Positions 40,247 through 48,580 of a stretch of DNA of 64,000 bases are shown here, in pieces (position 1 is the first letter of the stretch; every line of letters begins with the position of its first letter). The notes beneath the pieces were generated by a model. That model did no database searches, was not told where the DNA came from, and saw only the letters and a program-made list of their open reading frames with translations. Origin of the DNA: Chroococcidiopsidaceae cyanobacterium YX2bin18 (GTDB taxonomy: Bacteria > Cyanobacteriota > Cyanobacteriia > Cyanobacteriales > Chroococcidiopsidaceae); the NCBI GenBank assembly GCA_030446505.1, contig JAUJND010000008.1, positions 1 through 64,000 on the forward strand, read 5' to 3'. A program made the translations under genes and the position numbers.

Positions 40247-43200
40247 CTAAGCGATCATGAAGTCAGCAGATGTGATAGTGCTAGATTGTACTCCAGTTAG
40301 AATCGCTATAATTTCACCACTGCCAACACCGAGCAAGGTGTTAGCTGCATTGATACCATTACCTTGAGTAATGCTCAGGTCTCCAAAAGTCAGACCAGGG
40401 AATAATTGAATCAAATCTTGATCGTTTGTGAAGTCGCTGATAGTGTCAGTTCCATCACCAGCAATCAGCATAAATCGGTCAGAACCACTACCACCAAGCA
40501 GAGTATCATTACCGAAACCTGCGTATAGTATGTCATCGCCATTGCCGCCGCTCAAACTATCGTTGCTAACCTGCCCTAAGAGAATGTCGTTCCCGTTACC
40601 ACCGTTGAGGGTATCGCTGCCATTACCCCCACTGAGGCTGTCATTCCCATTACCGCCATTAATTTGATCTCTGCCAGACGCACCGTTGAGTGTATCGTTG
40701 ACATTGCCACCGTTGGTTGTTGTTAGGGGACTGAATAAATTCGCACCAACAATAACTGGGTCGTGGTCTGATGAGCGGTAAGGTGTTGGTGTATAGAGAT
40801 CTGGCGACTGACTCCCACCTTTAAACTCAAGGTTGTAATCTAGAATTCTAGGTTCATCAGCGTTGATATGCCATTCGGTAACATCTGTGACTTGAGAATC
40901 CAGACTAGACGTTGCTAGAGCGTGATCCAATCGTCCTGATTGTCCATCGAAGAGGAATGAATAAGGATCTGGGACAAATCGATCCAGTTCATCTACTAGT
41001 CCACCAGCACGCAGCACATCAATGGGGTCTTCCTCCCCATAGGCATTCAAGTCACCCATGACTAGCACATCGCTATCACCTGATGAGGTTTTAAGACCGT
41101 TCACAAAGCCGAGCAGTGCTTCTGCCTGCTGGGTACGTTGGGCATTAAAAGCACCTTGTCCATCACCTTGGTCTGCATCTGAGCCAGTACCTGTTCCACC
41201 CTTGGATTTGAAGTGATTTACTACTGGCGTAAATGTCTCACCGTTGGAGTTGAGAACAAACGTCTGCGCTACTGGTAAACGATTGTAGATTGCGTCAGTG
41301 TCACTGACGGCTTGACCAACAGGTGTGACATTATGTGGTTTGTAAATAAAAGCTACTTTGATTGCATCAGTCCCGACTCCTGAAGCTGGGTCGCGGATGT
41401 AATCGTAAGTCCCTGCGCCAACAGAGGTATTAAGACGATCAACTAGTTCAGTGATCGCGGAATTAGCGCCATCACCATCGTTCTCCATCTCAATCAAGCC
41501 AAGCACATCTGCATCAATTGCAGATATTGCACTGACAATTTTGTCGCTCTGGCGTTCAAATTCAGCCAGGGAACTTGCGCCACGAGATGTCGGGAATCCG
41601 CCGCCCATCCCATCGCCGTTGAAGTAGTTCAGCACGTTAAAGCTAGCAACCTTGACATTACCGCCAACATCTTCTGGTGCAGCTGTGCGCGGGTTTGTTG
41701 CCGCAAAGGTAGGATCTACTGTTGGCTGAACACGGTAACTGCCAAAGCCGAAACCAAGAACACCAGTAAGGTCTGTAGTAGTGTCGCCGACGCGGAGTGT
41801 ATTGCCTTCTCGTAGGAAGGGAATTGTCGTGGGATTTTGAGTATTTCTCGCATCGTCCAGCAAGATTTGATTGCGATCGTTGAAGTTTTGCTGCTCGGTT
41901 ACAGCACCAATGTTGTTTTCATCGTTCTCAGTTTCGGAAGTAGGAATGTCTGTTGGGTCGATGGAGTTGGTAGGGTTAAACAAGCGTCCATCAGCTGAGA
42001 GCGACACTTCGCCAAAACGAGCTAGGTTAAAGTTCTCGGTAACGGTCAGGGTTTCTGGAAAGTTGACCAGCATTCCCTCGAAGCTTTCCAGGTTGTCTAC
42101 CGCAGTTACGGGTAGGTTAATAGCAGTGGGGGCGATCGCTCCAGAACCCACGATGTCTAAGGCGCTAAGATTGCCCACTTGGGTCTGACCGAAGTTTTCG
42201 GAAACGGTTCCGGTTAGCTGTACTGCATCGCCAACATTGACATTGACACTGTTAGGAGCAAAAACAAAGATGCCATCGGAGGTTGACGAATTGCCATCTC
42301 CTGTGTCGTCTTGGATGTAGAAACCGTTTAGACCAGTGCTGCCTTGGAAGTCACCGACAACTACACCCTTGGTAGCAACAGTATTATTAACAAAAGGACT
42401 AGCTGCGCCACTCCCCTGAATGTTGTAGATGGGAGTGAGTACAATGTCGTTATCGGTAATGTTAACGCTGACATTGGGAATTGGTGTGGAGGCGTTGGAG
42501 TAGGCAGGGTCAGCGCTACTGATAGTGTGGCTAATTACGCCTGGATGTGGAGAGCCTTCTGCCTCTAAGTCGTTAACTGCTCTAACCGTGATTGTTTGAG
42601 GATTGGTATTGTTCAGATTTACTGTGACGGAGTTAAAGAAGTTAACACCATCAGCGCTAATTTGAGTTTCTCCATCCGCTGCGATCGCAATATTAACGGT
42701 TCCATTTGGGGTTGTATTTAAAGCGATCGTGTAAGTGTCCCTTGTTTCCCCTTGCTCGTTTACGTCCGTGCTGCCACCTGACTGGGTAATTGTTATGCCA
42801 GCAGTTGTACCACCGCCATTAAATGTCTGCCCATTATTAGCAGCATTGTAAGTGCTAGTTGCAGGGGCAGTCCAGGCGAAGTCTTCATAGACATTACCAG
42901 TTCCCGTCAACTGTAGAGACTGACCAATTGGCTCCGTACCCGCTTCTCTCACGCCAATATCCGTACTAGCTAGACCGTTCGCCGGGCCACCGACGGCTGT
43001 AAAAGTGCCTTCGTAGCTGAGAAACTGTACTACAGTTTTATTGGGATCGACTAGAGCAATGCCGTCAGGTGAGCCATTCTGGATACCATTGAGCGGATAC
43101 TGGACAGAGAGCGTCCCAAAACCATTTTGCTGATCAGGAATGATGCCGCTAAGAATGTCAGTGTCGTAAACAGCACCGCCATTGCCGTTATACAGAACAA

Positions 43201-43312
43201 GGCTCCAGCCTGTAAGGTCAGTTCCCGCTGGTCCAGCAATTTCTATGCCTTCACCAGCATCAGTACCTACGTTGTCGTAATGAAGTTCGTTGATGAATAC
43301 GTTAGTTGCCAT
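40247..43312 (-). CDS. ExeM/NucH-like extracellular nuclease with RTX repeats
   Basis: 1,021 residues, uninterrupted. Residues 1-150: lamin-tail domain (FINELHYDNVGTDAGEGIEI, LTGWSLVLYNGNGG). About 170-290: Calx-beta-like. About 300-430: OB-fold region of ExeM nucleases (GVVVGDFQGSTGLNGFYIQD). About 545-850: endonuclease/exonuclease/phosphatase core with NVKVASFNVLNYFN, the catalytic Glu in LGLIEMENDG, VMGDLNAYGEEDP, GRLDHALAT and SSDHDPVIVG. About 870-960: RTX nonapeptides (GGNGNDSLSGGNGSDTLNGG). No signal peptide. Such enzymes degrade extracellular DNA. The C-terminal ~55 residues resemble those of the neighbouring phytase fusion (DGTDTISDFTNDQDLIQL against QGVDTISDFTSQQDRIQL), as expected for a shared type I secretion signal. 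Confidence 0.9.
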   Translation of the reverse strand: MATNVFINELHYDNVGTDAGEGIEIAGPAGTDLTGWSLVLYNGNGGAVYDTDILSGIIPDQQNGFGTLSVQYPLNGIQNGSPDGIALVDPNKTVVQFLSYEGTFTAVGGPANGLASTDIGVREAGTEPIGQSLQLTGTGNVYEDFAWTAPATSTYNAANNGQTFNGGGTTAGITITQSGGSTDVNEQGETRDTYTIALNTTPNGTVNIAIAADGETQISADGVNFFNSVTVNLNNTNPQTITVRAVNDLEAEGSPHPGVISHTISSADPAYSNASTPIPNVSVNITDNDIVLTPIYNIQGSGAASPFVNNTVATKGVVVGDFQGSTGLNGFYIQDDTGDGNSSTSDGIFVFAPNSVNVNVGDAVQLTGTVSENFGQTQVGNLSALDIVGSGAIAPTAINLPVTAVDNLESFEGMLVNFPETLTVTENFNLARFGEVSLSADGRLFNPTNSIDPTDIPTSETENDENNIGAVTEQQNFNDRNQILLDDARNTQNPTTIPFLREGNTLRVGDTTTDLTGVLGFGFGSYRVQPTVDPTFAATNPRTAAPEDVGGNVKVASFNVLNYFNGDGMGGGFPTSRGASSLAEFERQSDKIVSAISAIDADVLGLIEMENDGDGANSAITELVDRLNTSVGAGTYDYIRDPASGVGTDAIKVAFIYKPHNVTPVGQAVSDTDAIYNRLPVAQTFVLNSNGETFTPVVNHFKSKGGTGTGSDADQGDGQGAFNAQRTQQAEALLGFVNGLKTSSGDSDVLVMGDLNAYGEEDPIDVLRAGGLVDELDRFVPDPYSFLFDGQSGRLDHALATSSLDSQVTDVTEWHINADEPRILDYNLEFKGGSQSPDLYTPTPYRSSDHDPVIVGANLFSPLTTTNGGNVNDTLNGASGRDQINGGNGNDSLSGGNGSDTLNGGNGNDILLGQVSNDSLSGGNGDDILYAGFGNDTLLGGSGSDRFMLIAGDGTDTISDFTNDQDLIQLFPGLTFGDLSITQGNGINAANTLLGVGSGEIIAILTGVQSSTITSADFMIA

Positions 43313-43934
43313 CTAAGGGTTCCTTCAGAAATAGTGTGATTTGATTCAACTAGGGATAATGAGAAGCCGCGTTGAGAGCGATCGCGTCTGAAATGCAAAA
43401 GTTAGTTAGCGATCGCATAGTTAAAATTGCATAACACCAAATTTTTGCAGCCCTGACTGAGCGTGAGCTTTCGTCCGCTCAAACAAATTTGTAAGCATAG
43501 TTTTAGATATGTTGAAAGAGCCTGTCTTTCTTGCTCTCCAATCTTCCAAAATCTCACAGGAACATTAAGGAGAGTCTATATTTAGATTAAATTGTGTGTA
43601 ATTATACTGAAAGTTTTTGATAAAGTAGATGTGTACTAGGTAGTAGTAATAGAAAAGAATTGTCTACTTTAGTTTATAAAGCAAAGCTCGACGGATAATG
43701 TCGATAAATTTTTTTGGCGAAGATACTAAAAAATACCGTACTTACTGAATCAGCGTCTGACTTTACTTAACTTAAAAGGCTTTATAAGAGATATCAACTA
43801 CACACTATATATGAACTCTCAAATATCGATTTATAGATGAATTTGATATAAATTTATCTGGCTTTTTCGGAATAACACCTTTATTGACATCTTGCACCTA
43901 AGCAGGCTGGCGAATAGAATTTGCTGATAGTGCC
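43313..43934. other. Upstream region of the nuclease gene
   Basis: About 620 bases, AT-rich, with two HIP1 octamers and no gene. It should contain the nuclease promoter. The repeat at 43889-43911 marks the edge of the IS1-like remnant. Confidence 0.4.
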
Positions 43935-44767
43935 TCACCAAAGTGTGGAATAGACTGTAATATCTTTCCAGGTCCAGGGTTCTAAGGTTAAATCTGCTCG
44001 TTGAGCTGCTGTAGTCTTTAAAGAAGAATGTAGCCAAATCCAGTTAAAGTAGGTGATGAGCAAATGTAGGGCAACTTTAGTTTGAGTCCAGGCTTTACTA
44101 AATTTGTTCTGGCGCCGATGCCAACGTCCTGTCTGCTGCCGAAGGGGGAGCCATTAGTGCGCTCCAATCGTTGCGTCAAAACTTTACTGATAAAGTGATC
44201 TACCTCGTCGTCTGGCAGCACTGGCTCATATCCTCCCCAACCATCCGTGTGCCACTCAGTACAGCCAGTTTTCCTTGGGTATTAACCAATAATTCTGCTA
44301 CCAACTCATCTGTATGCTTGCCTACACGGCCAGTCAAAATCAAGCCGCTCAATTGAGCTAAACTTAAGGCTATCCAACAGTCTCCAATTGCAAGTTCTTC
44401 GGGCAAGCAGTGCTTTTGTTTTTTCGACGAACGACCACATTTCATCTGCACTAATAGCATCCGTATCAACAGCTTATACTTCGCCATTGTGAACCAGTTG
44501 TGCTTTTTGACTTGCAGCTCGAATCAGGCTAACTCTAGTGTTGTATGACAATCCACTAATTCGACTAATACCACGCAAACTTGTTCCTTCGCAGTGCGAC
44601 TGCAATACAATTCTCACTTCTTCAAAGCTTACTTGCCGTCGATAATAAATTGTGTCAAAGGTGCTAGTAAACGTCTGTTTGCAGTTTAAACATCGGTAGC
44701 GTTGGCTGCCTTTACTCGTTTTCCCGTGTTTATAGGTCTTCTCATGACCACATAGTGGACAAGGCAT
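43889..44767 (-). mobile_element. Degenerate IS1-family element
   Basis: It consists of the transposase remnant (43935-44767) and the repeat at 43889-43911 that recurs at 35260. The far terminal repeat was not identified. Confidence 0.6.
43935..44767 (-). pseudogene. IS1-family transposase (InsA/InsB-like), broken
   Basis: InsA part at 44474-44767: zinc-ribbon MPCPLCGHEKTYKHGKTSKG, QRYRCLNCKQTF, then a helix-turn-helix (GTSLRGISRISGLSYNT). InsB part in other frames: ISADEMWSFVEKK, then PEELAIGDCWIALSLAQLSG, then LERTNG, then GRWHRRQNKFSKAWTQTKVA and LHLLITYFNWIWLHSSLK. One shift at the A-run near 44425 might be the programmed InsA-InsB slip, but further shifts near 44470 and 44130 show decay. 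Confidence 0.75.
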
Positions 44768-44808
44768 GGCTTCTTAGAACAGGAGTATTTTTCTTCACCC
44801 ATATAATA

Positions 44809-45057
44809 TCAATTCCACGCTTTCTTGACGCACGACCGAAATTTACCATGATTATACTCTGACCAGACAATGTGAAGATGAGTGCCACGCATTACTCTGC
44901 TGGAATTGATTTTCTGGGTGCATGGCGAATAAGAGCAGTTCAACTCCTCCGGTCCAGAAATATCATAGATTTATTCATGACCAAGGCTGCACTTTAAAAC
45001 AACCCGCTTGGGATCAATCATATAGATCCAACCTGGGCGAGGTTTCTGTCCAGCCAT
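44809..45057 (-). pseudogene. Small Cys-rich protein with in-frame stop, Panacea partner candidate
   Basis: From the ATG at 45057 the frame reads MAGQKPRPGWIYMIDPKRVV and LKCSLGHE, meets TAA at 44971-44973, then continues in the same frame as IYDISGPEELNCSYSPCTQK and INSSRVMRGTHLHIVWSEY to a stop at 44809. The two Cys groups (CSLGH and CSYSPC) could form a zinc site. The RPGWIYMIDP opening faintly recalls PemK/MazF-type toxins, which I cannot confirm. The single nonsense codon makes it a dead or leaky gene. Its ATG overlaps nothing but directly follows the stop of the small frame upstream. Confidence 0.5.
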
Positions 45058-45177
45058 CTAAACTGCAAGTTCTTGCAAGAGCTTTTCATTCTCTTTGAAA
45101 AGATCGAGAGGTTGCTGCTCTTTAGAGGAGCAATCACTGTTCAACACCTCTTTCATGGGAGCAGTGTTAGTAGACAT
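45058..45177 (-). CDS. 39-residue frame overlapping the Panacea gene
   Basis: MSTNTAPMKEVLNSDCSSKE then QQPLDLFKENEKLLQELAV. Its ATG lies inside the last codons of the Panacea-domain gene (11-base overlap in another frame) and its stop is directly followed by the ATG of the next frame. The tight packing suggests a three-gene translationally coupled unit. The C-terminal half is a plausible short helix. Confidence 0.45.
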   Translation of the reverse strand: MSTNTAPMKEVLNSDCSSKEQQPLDLFKENEKLLQELAV

Positions 45178-45577
45178 ATTCAAGTAAGTTTTCAAGGTTC
45201 TCCCTACCTGAACCTGCCCACTCTCGTCTAATGTTGTCTAGCATCAATTTCATGGACTCAGGAAGTTCCAGCTTATCTTCAGAGGGAACGTTGGAACCAA
45301 TCTGAATCAAAACTGCTCCACTAGGTAGGCTACATTGATTGATTTCTTTGCCGTCCATTCTTTCTAGCTCGGCTTGAATATCATCCTCCCAGGGACCATG
45401 ATGGTAGTATACCCACTCCAAGTCTGTGATCTGCTGACCCAGCCACTTGATTGCATAGAGATCAGCAAGGTATAGGAATTTGACAAGCTGAGTTTTCATG
45501 ATATGTCCTTTAGTGCGTAGCACAAAGAACAAAATCAACTTTGTTGTCATTGAAGGAGAAGTTTGGTTATGTTCCAC
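45167..45577 (-). CDS. Panacea (DUF4065/SocA-like) antitoxin-type protein
   Basis: 136 residues, or 127 from the Met at 45550 (MTTKLILFFVLRTKGHIMKT). The Panacea domain is recognised by KTQLVKFLYLADLYAIKWLG, ITDLEWVYYHHGPWEDDI and the C-terminal helices. In PanAT loci this domain neutralises varied small toxins and serves as a chaperone-like antitoxin. In this window the only adjacent coupled frames are the two downstream, making them candidate partners. IS1 lies on the far side, so the locus is in a mobile-rich setting. Confidence 0.75.
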   Translation of the reverse strand: MEHNQTSPSMTTKLILFFVLRTKGHIMKTQLVKFLYLADLYAIKWLGQQITDLEWVYYHHGPWEDDIQAELERMDGKEINQCSLPSGAVLIQIGSNVPSEDKLELPESMKLMLDNIRREWAGSGRENLENLLEYVY

Positions 45578-45872
45578 AGTGAATTACCTCTACGCTCCGC
45601 CTGACCGCTGATAATAGCCTTACTCTACTCAATTAAGAACCTGTCACCCTAACCTAATTGAGTTGAAGTGTCAAAGCATTAATCTACCTGATACAAGTGT
45701 ACTGCAACCTGGTTCATAAGAAATTAAAGTTTCAGAAAATTAAGATATTTAGGTAGTATCAGCCATAAGTAGGAATCCTTAGTAATTTCTGACCAAGTTA
45801 TCAAAAGTGATAGATCCCTAGCCTGAAGCAGCTGCGTTAAAATTTATTAATATTACTTAACATTTACTAATT

Positions 45873-46829
45873 ATGCAGGCAACCGCAGCCTCTACAACTC
45901 CTATTCCTGGCAAATACTGGCAGTGGCGAGGGCAATCCATCTACTACGTACAAGCTGGAGCGCGTAGGCATAGCCCGCCGCCGCAGGCATCGCTCCAACG
46001 CCCGCCCCTGCTTCTAGTGCATGGGTTTGGTGCTTCTACAGACCACTGGCGGAAGAATATTAGTGAACTTTGTCACGATTTTGAAGTTTTTGCAATTGAC
46101 CTCTTGGGTTTTGGACGTTCGGCAAAACCGAATTGGCAGTACAGTGGTGACTTGTGGCGGGATCAGCTTAATGACTTTATCACTGAAGTTATTGGTCAGC
46201 CATCTGTGTTAGCAGGTAATTCTTTGGGGGGATACGTTTGCTTGTGTGTTGCTTCCCAGGGCAGCACAGCAGCAGGGTTAGTGTTACTCAACAGTGCTGG
46301 TCCCTTTGCTGATGCCGATTCCGCTGAACCCGATTCTTTACAATCTGAAGTTCAGCCCCCGAAACAGCCTGATTCCTGGCAAAAATTATTAGGTGAGGCG
46401 GCTAAATGGATTTTTCAGCAGTCTTGGGCGCGGTTTCTGATATTTCAGTACGTGCGGCAACCTTGGGTGATTCGGCAGACTCTGGAAAAAGTTTATCTTG
46501 ACAAGAGCGCAATTACAGATCAGCTAGTAGCAGAAATTCAGCGCCCTGCGTGTGATCCTGGTGCTGCTGAAGTATTTGCTTCAGTATTTAGCACACCTCA
46601 AGGCGAAAAAGTTGATGTCTTGCTGAAACAGTTAAAGTGTCCACTGTTGCTGCTTTGGGGTGAAGGCGATCCCTGGATGAATGCTAGAGAGCGATCGCCT
46701 AAGTTTCGGCAATATTATCCGCAGCTACAAGAATACTTCCTCCGGGCTGGTCATTGTCCTCATGATGAAGTACCAGAGCAGGTTAATTCCCTACTGCGAT
46801 CGTGGGTACTATCTTTGCCAGCATCATGA
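45873..46829 (+). CDS. Alpha/beta-fold hydrolase
   Basis: 318 residues. Canonical fold: oxyanion loop LLVHGFGASTDHW, nucleophile elbow AGNSLGGYV (Ser), acid LLWGEGDPWM (Asp) and base AGHCPHDEVP (His). It is close in layout to the chlorophyll/haloalkane-dehalogenase-like hydrolases common in cyanobacteria; the substrate is unknown. Residues about 30-47 (ARRHSPPPQASLQRPP) look out of place: the DNA there is a dispersed repeat read in frame. A terminator follows. Confidence 0.85.
   Translation: MQATAASTTPIPGKYWQWRGQSIYYVQAGARRHSPPPQASLQRPPLLLVHGFGASTDHWRKNISELCHDFEVFAIDLLGFGRSAKPNWQYSGDLWRDQLNDFITEVIGQPSVLAGNSLGGYVCLCVASQGSTAAGLVLLNSAGPFADADSAEPDSLQSEVQPPKQPDSWQKLLGEAAKWIFQQSWARFLIFQYVRQPWVIRQTLEKVYLDKSAITDQLVAEIQRPACDPGAAEVFASVFSTPQGEKVDVLLKQLKCPLLLLWGEGDPWMNARERSPKFRQYYPQLQEYFLRAGHCPHDEVPEQVNSLLRSWVLSLPAS
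45962..45993 (+). repeat. Nostoc-type dispersed repeat inside the hydrolase gene
   Basis: GCGTAGGCATAGCCCGCCGC followed by CGCAGGCATCGC. The reverse complement, GCGATGCCTGCGG(CGG)CGGGCTATGCCTACGC in parts, is a family I recall as abundant in heterocystous and related cyanobacteria, normally between genes. Here it lies in frame in a coding region. Confidence 0.6.
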
Positions 46830-46863
46830 CCAAGCAACTGTAAGTCGTCGACCAGACAAATCA

Positions 46864-46922
46864 AGTCCGCCTATGCGGACTCAATAGGGCTAAATTTTGA
46901 ACCCGCATCTGGCGGGTTTTGC
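46864..46922 (+). terminator. Double hairpin terminator of the hydrolase gene
   Basis: First AGTCCGC, CTAT, GCGGACT. Then AACCCGC, ATCTG, GCGGGTT followed by TTGCC. The second is the likely intrinsic terminator, about 70 bases after the stop. Confidence 0.8.
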
Positions 46923-47013
46923 CTTTCTGACCCATGACTTATAGCAGTGGTCAGGAAGATGAGGACAATAATGAATTTAGAAAAGTCTCAGCTGAGGTTA
47001 ATTATTGTGAACT

Positions 47014-47405
47014 GGTTTTGTTGCAAAAAGTGACGATAGGTTGGTAAGAGTAGTTAAGTAATAATGCTTAATCTGCTTACTATTTACTTGCATGAATCCC
47101 AAGTATGCCTTCAAGTAGCGGCACTTCCAACCGGAAATTATCCTGGTCTGCGTTCGGTGGTACTTACGTTAGATTTGTAAAATGACTAGTTAACCCTGGA
47201 CTAGGATTCAAATCGTTTCACACTGCTTGGAAAACAATTAGAGTTATGAAATGATGGATATGATTAGGAAGGGGCAAGTTCAGGGATTAGCCAAAGGTGA
47301 CATTTTGGCTCAAGTAAAATTCGTTGCTCAAATCTTTGGAGTAGCTGCATAAACAACTCCTTTTCCAGAAAGTCTTTATCTTCCTATAGTTTTTGCAACA
47401 CAACT
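47014..47405 (+). mobile_element. Internally deleted IS6-family element
   Basis: The left end GGTTTTGTTGCAAAAAGTGA and the right end TATAGTTTTTGCAACACAACT are imperfect inverted repeats of IS6/IS240 type (TGTTGCAAA core). Only about 390 bases remain. Between them lie the first ~30 and last ~50 codons of a transposase. Confidence 0.75.
47092..47352 (+). pseudogene. IS6-family transposase remnant
   Basis: N-terminal part MNPKYAFK, stop (TAG where Trp is expected), RHFQPEIILVCVRWYLR, stop. C-terminal part LGFKSFHTAWKTIR, one-base shift, YEMMDMIRKGQVQGLAKGDI, then KFVAQIFGVAA and stop. These are the two ends of an IS6-family transposase; the whole DDE core is deleted. Confidence 0.75.
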
Positions 47406-47467
47406 TGTGAACTTGCCCTAACCTATATGGCACCTGCTATACAATCATGCTTATGCAAGATTTAGGA

Positions 47468-48427
47468 TCAAGAATTCCAGTTCCACATCACTGGATTTTC
47501 GTCAAGATGATCGGTAACAATCTTACCAATAGCATCAATTTCTTGCAGATCCTCGGCAGAAAGTTGAATATCTGCGGCTTTGGCATTTGCTGCTGCTTGT
47601 TCAGCATTTCTAGCACCGACGATCGCCTGAGTTTGGGGTTGAGCGATTAACCAGGCGATCGCCAAGTTGCCTAAAGACGTATGATGGCGTTCAGCAATTG
47701 GACGCAGTTTGTCTAGAGATTGTTGCGCCCGTTCGTAATTTTGTCCTTGGAAAAGCTTGTTTTTAGCGCGATTATCTGCTGGATCGAATTTATGACCAGA
47801 ACCAAATTTTCCAGTTAATAATCCTTGAGCTAAAGGAGAGTATGCAAGGATTGAAATATTGTTTTCAATGCAATAAGGCATAGCTTCGCGTTCTACTTGC
47901 CGCCAGAACAAGGAGTAGGGAGGCTGGAGACTGTCAATCCGTCCGTAAACGGCTGCTTCTTCAAGCTGGGTGCGAGAAAAATTGGAAACGCCAATCGCCC
48001 GAATTTTGCCTTGTTGCTTCAACTGATTTAAAGCACTCATTGTTTCGGCAATTGGGACAATTTCACTATTAAATGCACCAGTTGGCCAGTGAATTTGGTA
48101 AAGGTCAATATAGTCTGTTTTCAAGTTTTCTAAAGAGCGATCGCAAGCTTCAAGCACCTGGTCATATTTCAAATGATTGGCAAAAACTTTAGTTGCGTAA
48201 ACAGCCTTGTCTCGCACATCAGATAAGGCTTGAGCAACAATTTGCTCAGAGTGACCTTCACCGTAAACTTCGGCAGTATCAATTGTAGTAATGCCAGCCT
48301 CAAACGCCGCCCGAATTGCTTTGATGGTTTCTGAATCCTCAATTCCTACCCACATTTTTTTTCCGGCTTGCCAAGTCCCCATCAAAATAGGCGTAATCTG
48401 AACATCTGATGTGCCTAAGCGTCTCAT
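47468..48427 (-). CDS. Aldo/keto reductase
   Basis: 319 residues, intact. NAD(P)H-dependent reductase with a TIM barrel. The catalytic tetrad is visible: Asp and Tyr in DTAEVYGEGHSE, Lys in AVYATKVF, His in LYQIHWP. GVSNFS and QPPYSLFWR are strand landmarks, and the cofactor-binding end reads IVGARNAEQAAANAKA. The substrate cannot be assigned; the tail is close to the general YajO/PLP-synthesis-like group. Monocistronic, between the IS6 remnant and divergent murD. Confidence 0.92.
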   Translation of the reverse strand: MRRLGTSDVQITPILMGTWQAGKKMWVGIEDSETIKAIRAAFEAGITTIDTAEVYGEGHSEQIVAQALSDVRDKAVYATKVFANHLKYDQVLEACDRSLENLKTDYIDLYQIHWPTGAFNSEIVPIAETMSALNQLKQQGKIRAIGVSNFSRTQLEEAAVYGRIDSLQPPYSLFWRQVEREAMPYCIENNISILAYSPLAQGLLTGKFGSGHKFDPADNRAKNKLFQGQNYERAQQSLDKLRPIAERHHTSLGNLAIAWLIAQPQTQAIVGARNAEQAAANAKAADIQLSAEDLQEIDAIGKIVTDHLDENPVMWNWNS

Positions 48428-48580
48428 GTTTGAACTCCTAACTTGTAATAATGCCTTTATTTACTGTATTCCTTGTGTCTTAGGGGAACCCTTTTTGGAT
48501 TAATCAGAGCGCTGACTATGTTTCAAGGCTACCAGAACGGTAATATAGGTGTTGCTTAATTAGGGACTGCGATTCAATCT

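Noticed and set aside
40428-40667. Repeat-rich plus-strand frame (SLPLPPLRLS pattern)
   Set aside because: It is the antisense of the RTX nonapeptide repeats of the nuclease.
39968-43450. Pho boxes upstream of the phytase and nuclease genes
   Set aside because: Single CTTAATTA/CTTAACTT-like octamers are present, but not the three copies at 11-base spacing that define the site.
44200-44487. Independent gene inside the IS1 region
   Set aside because: It is the InsB-like frame of the broken transposase.
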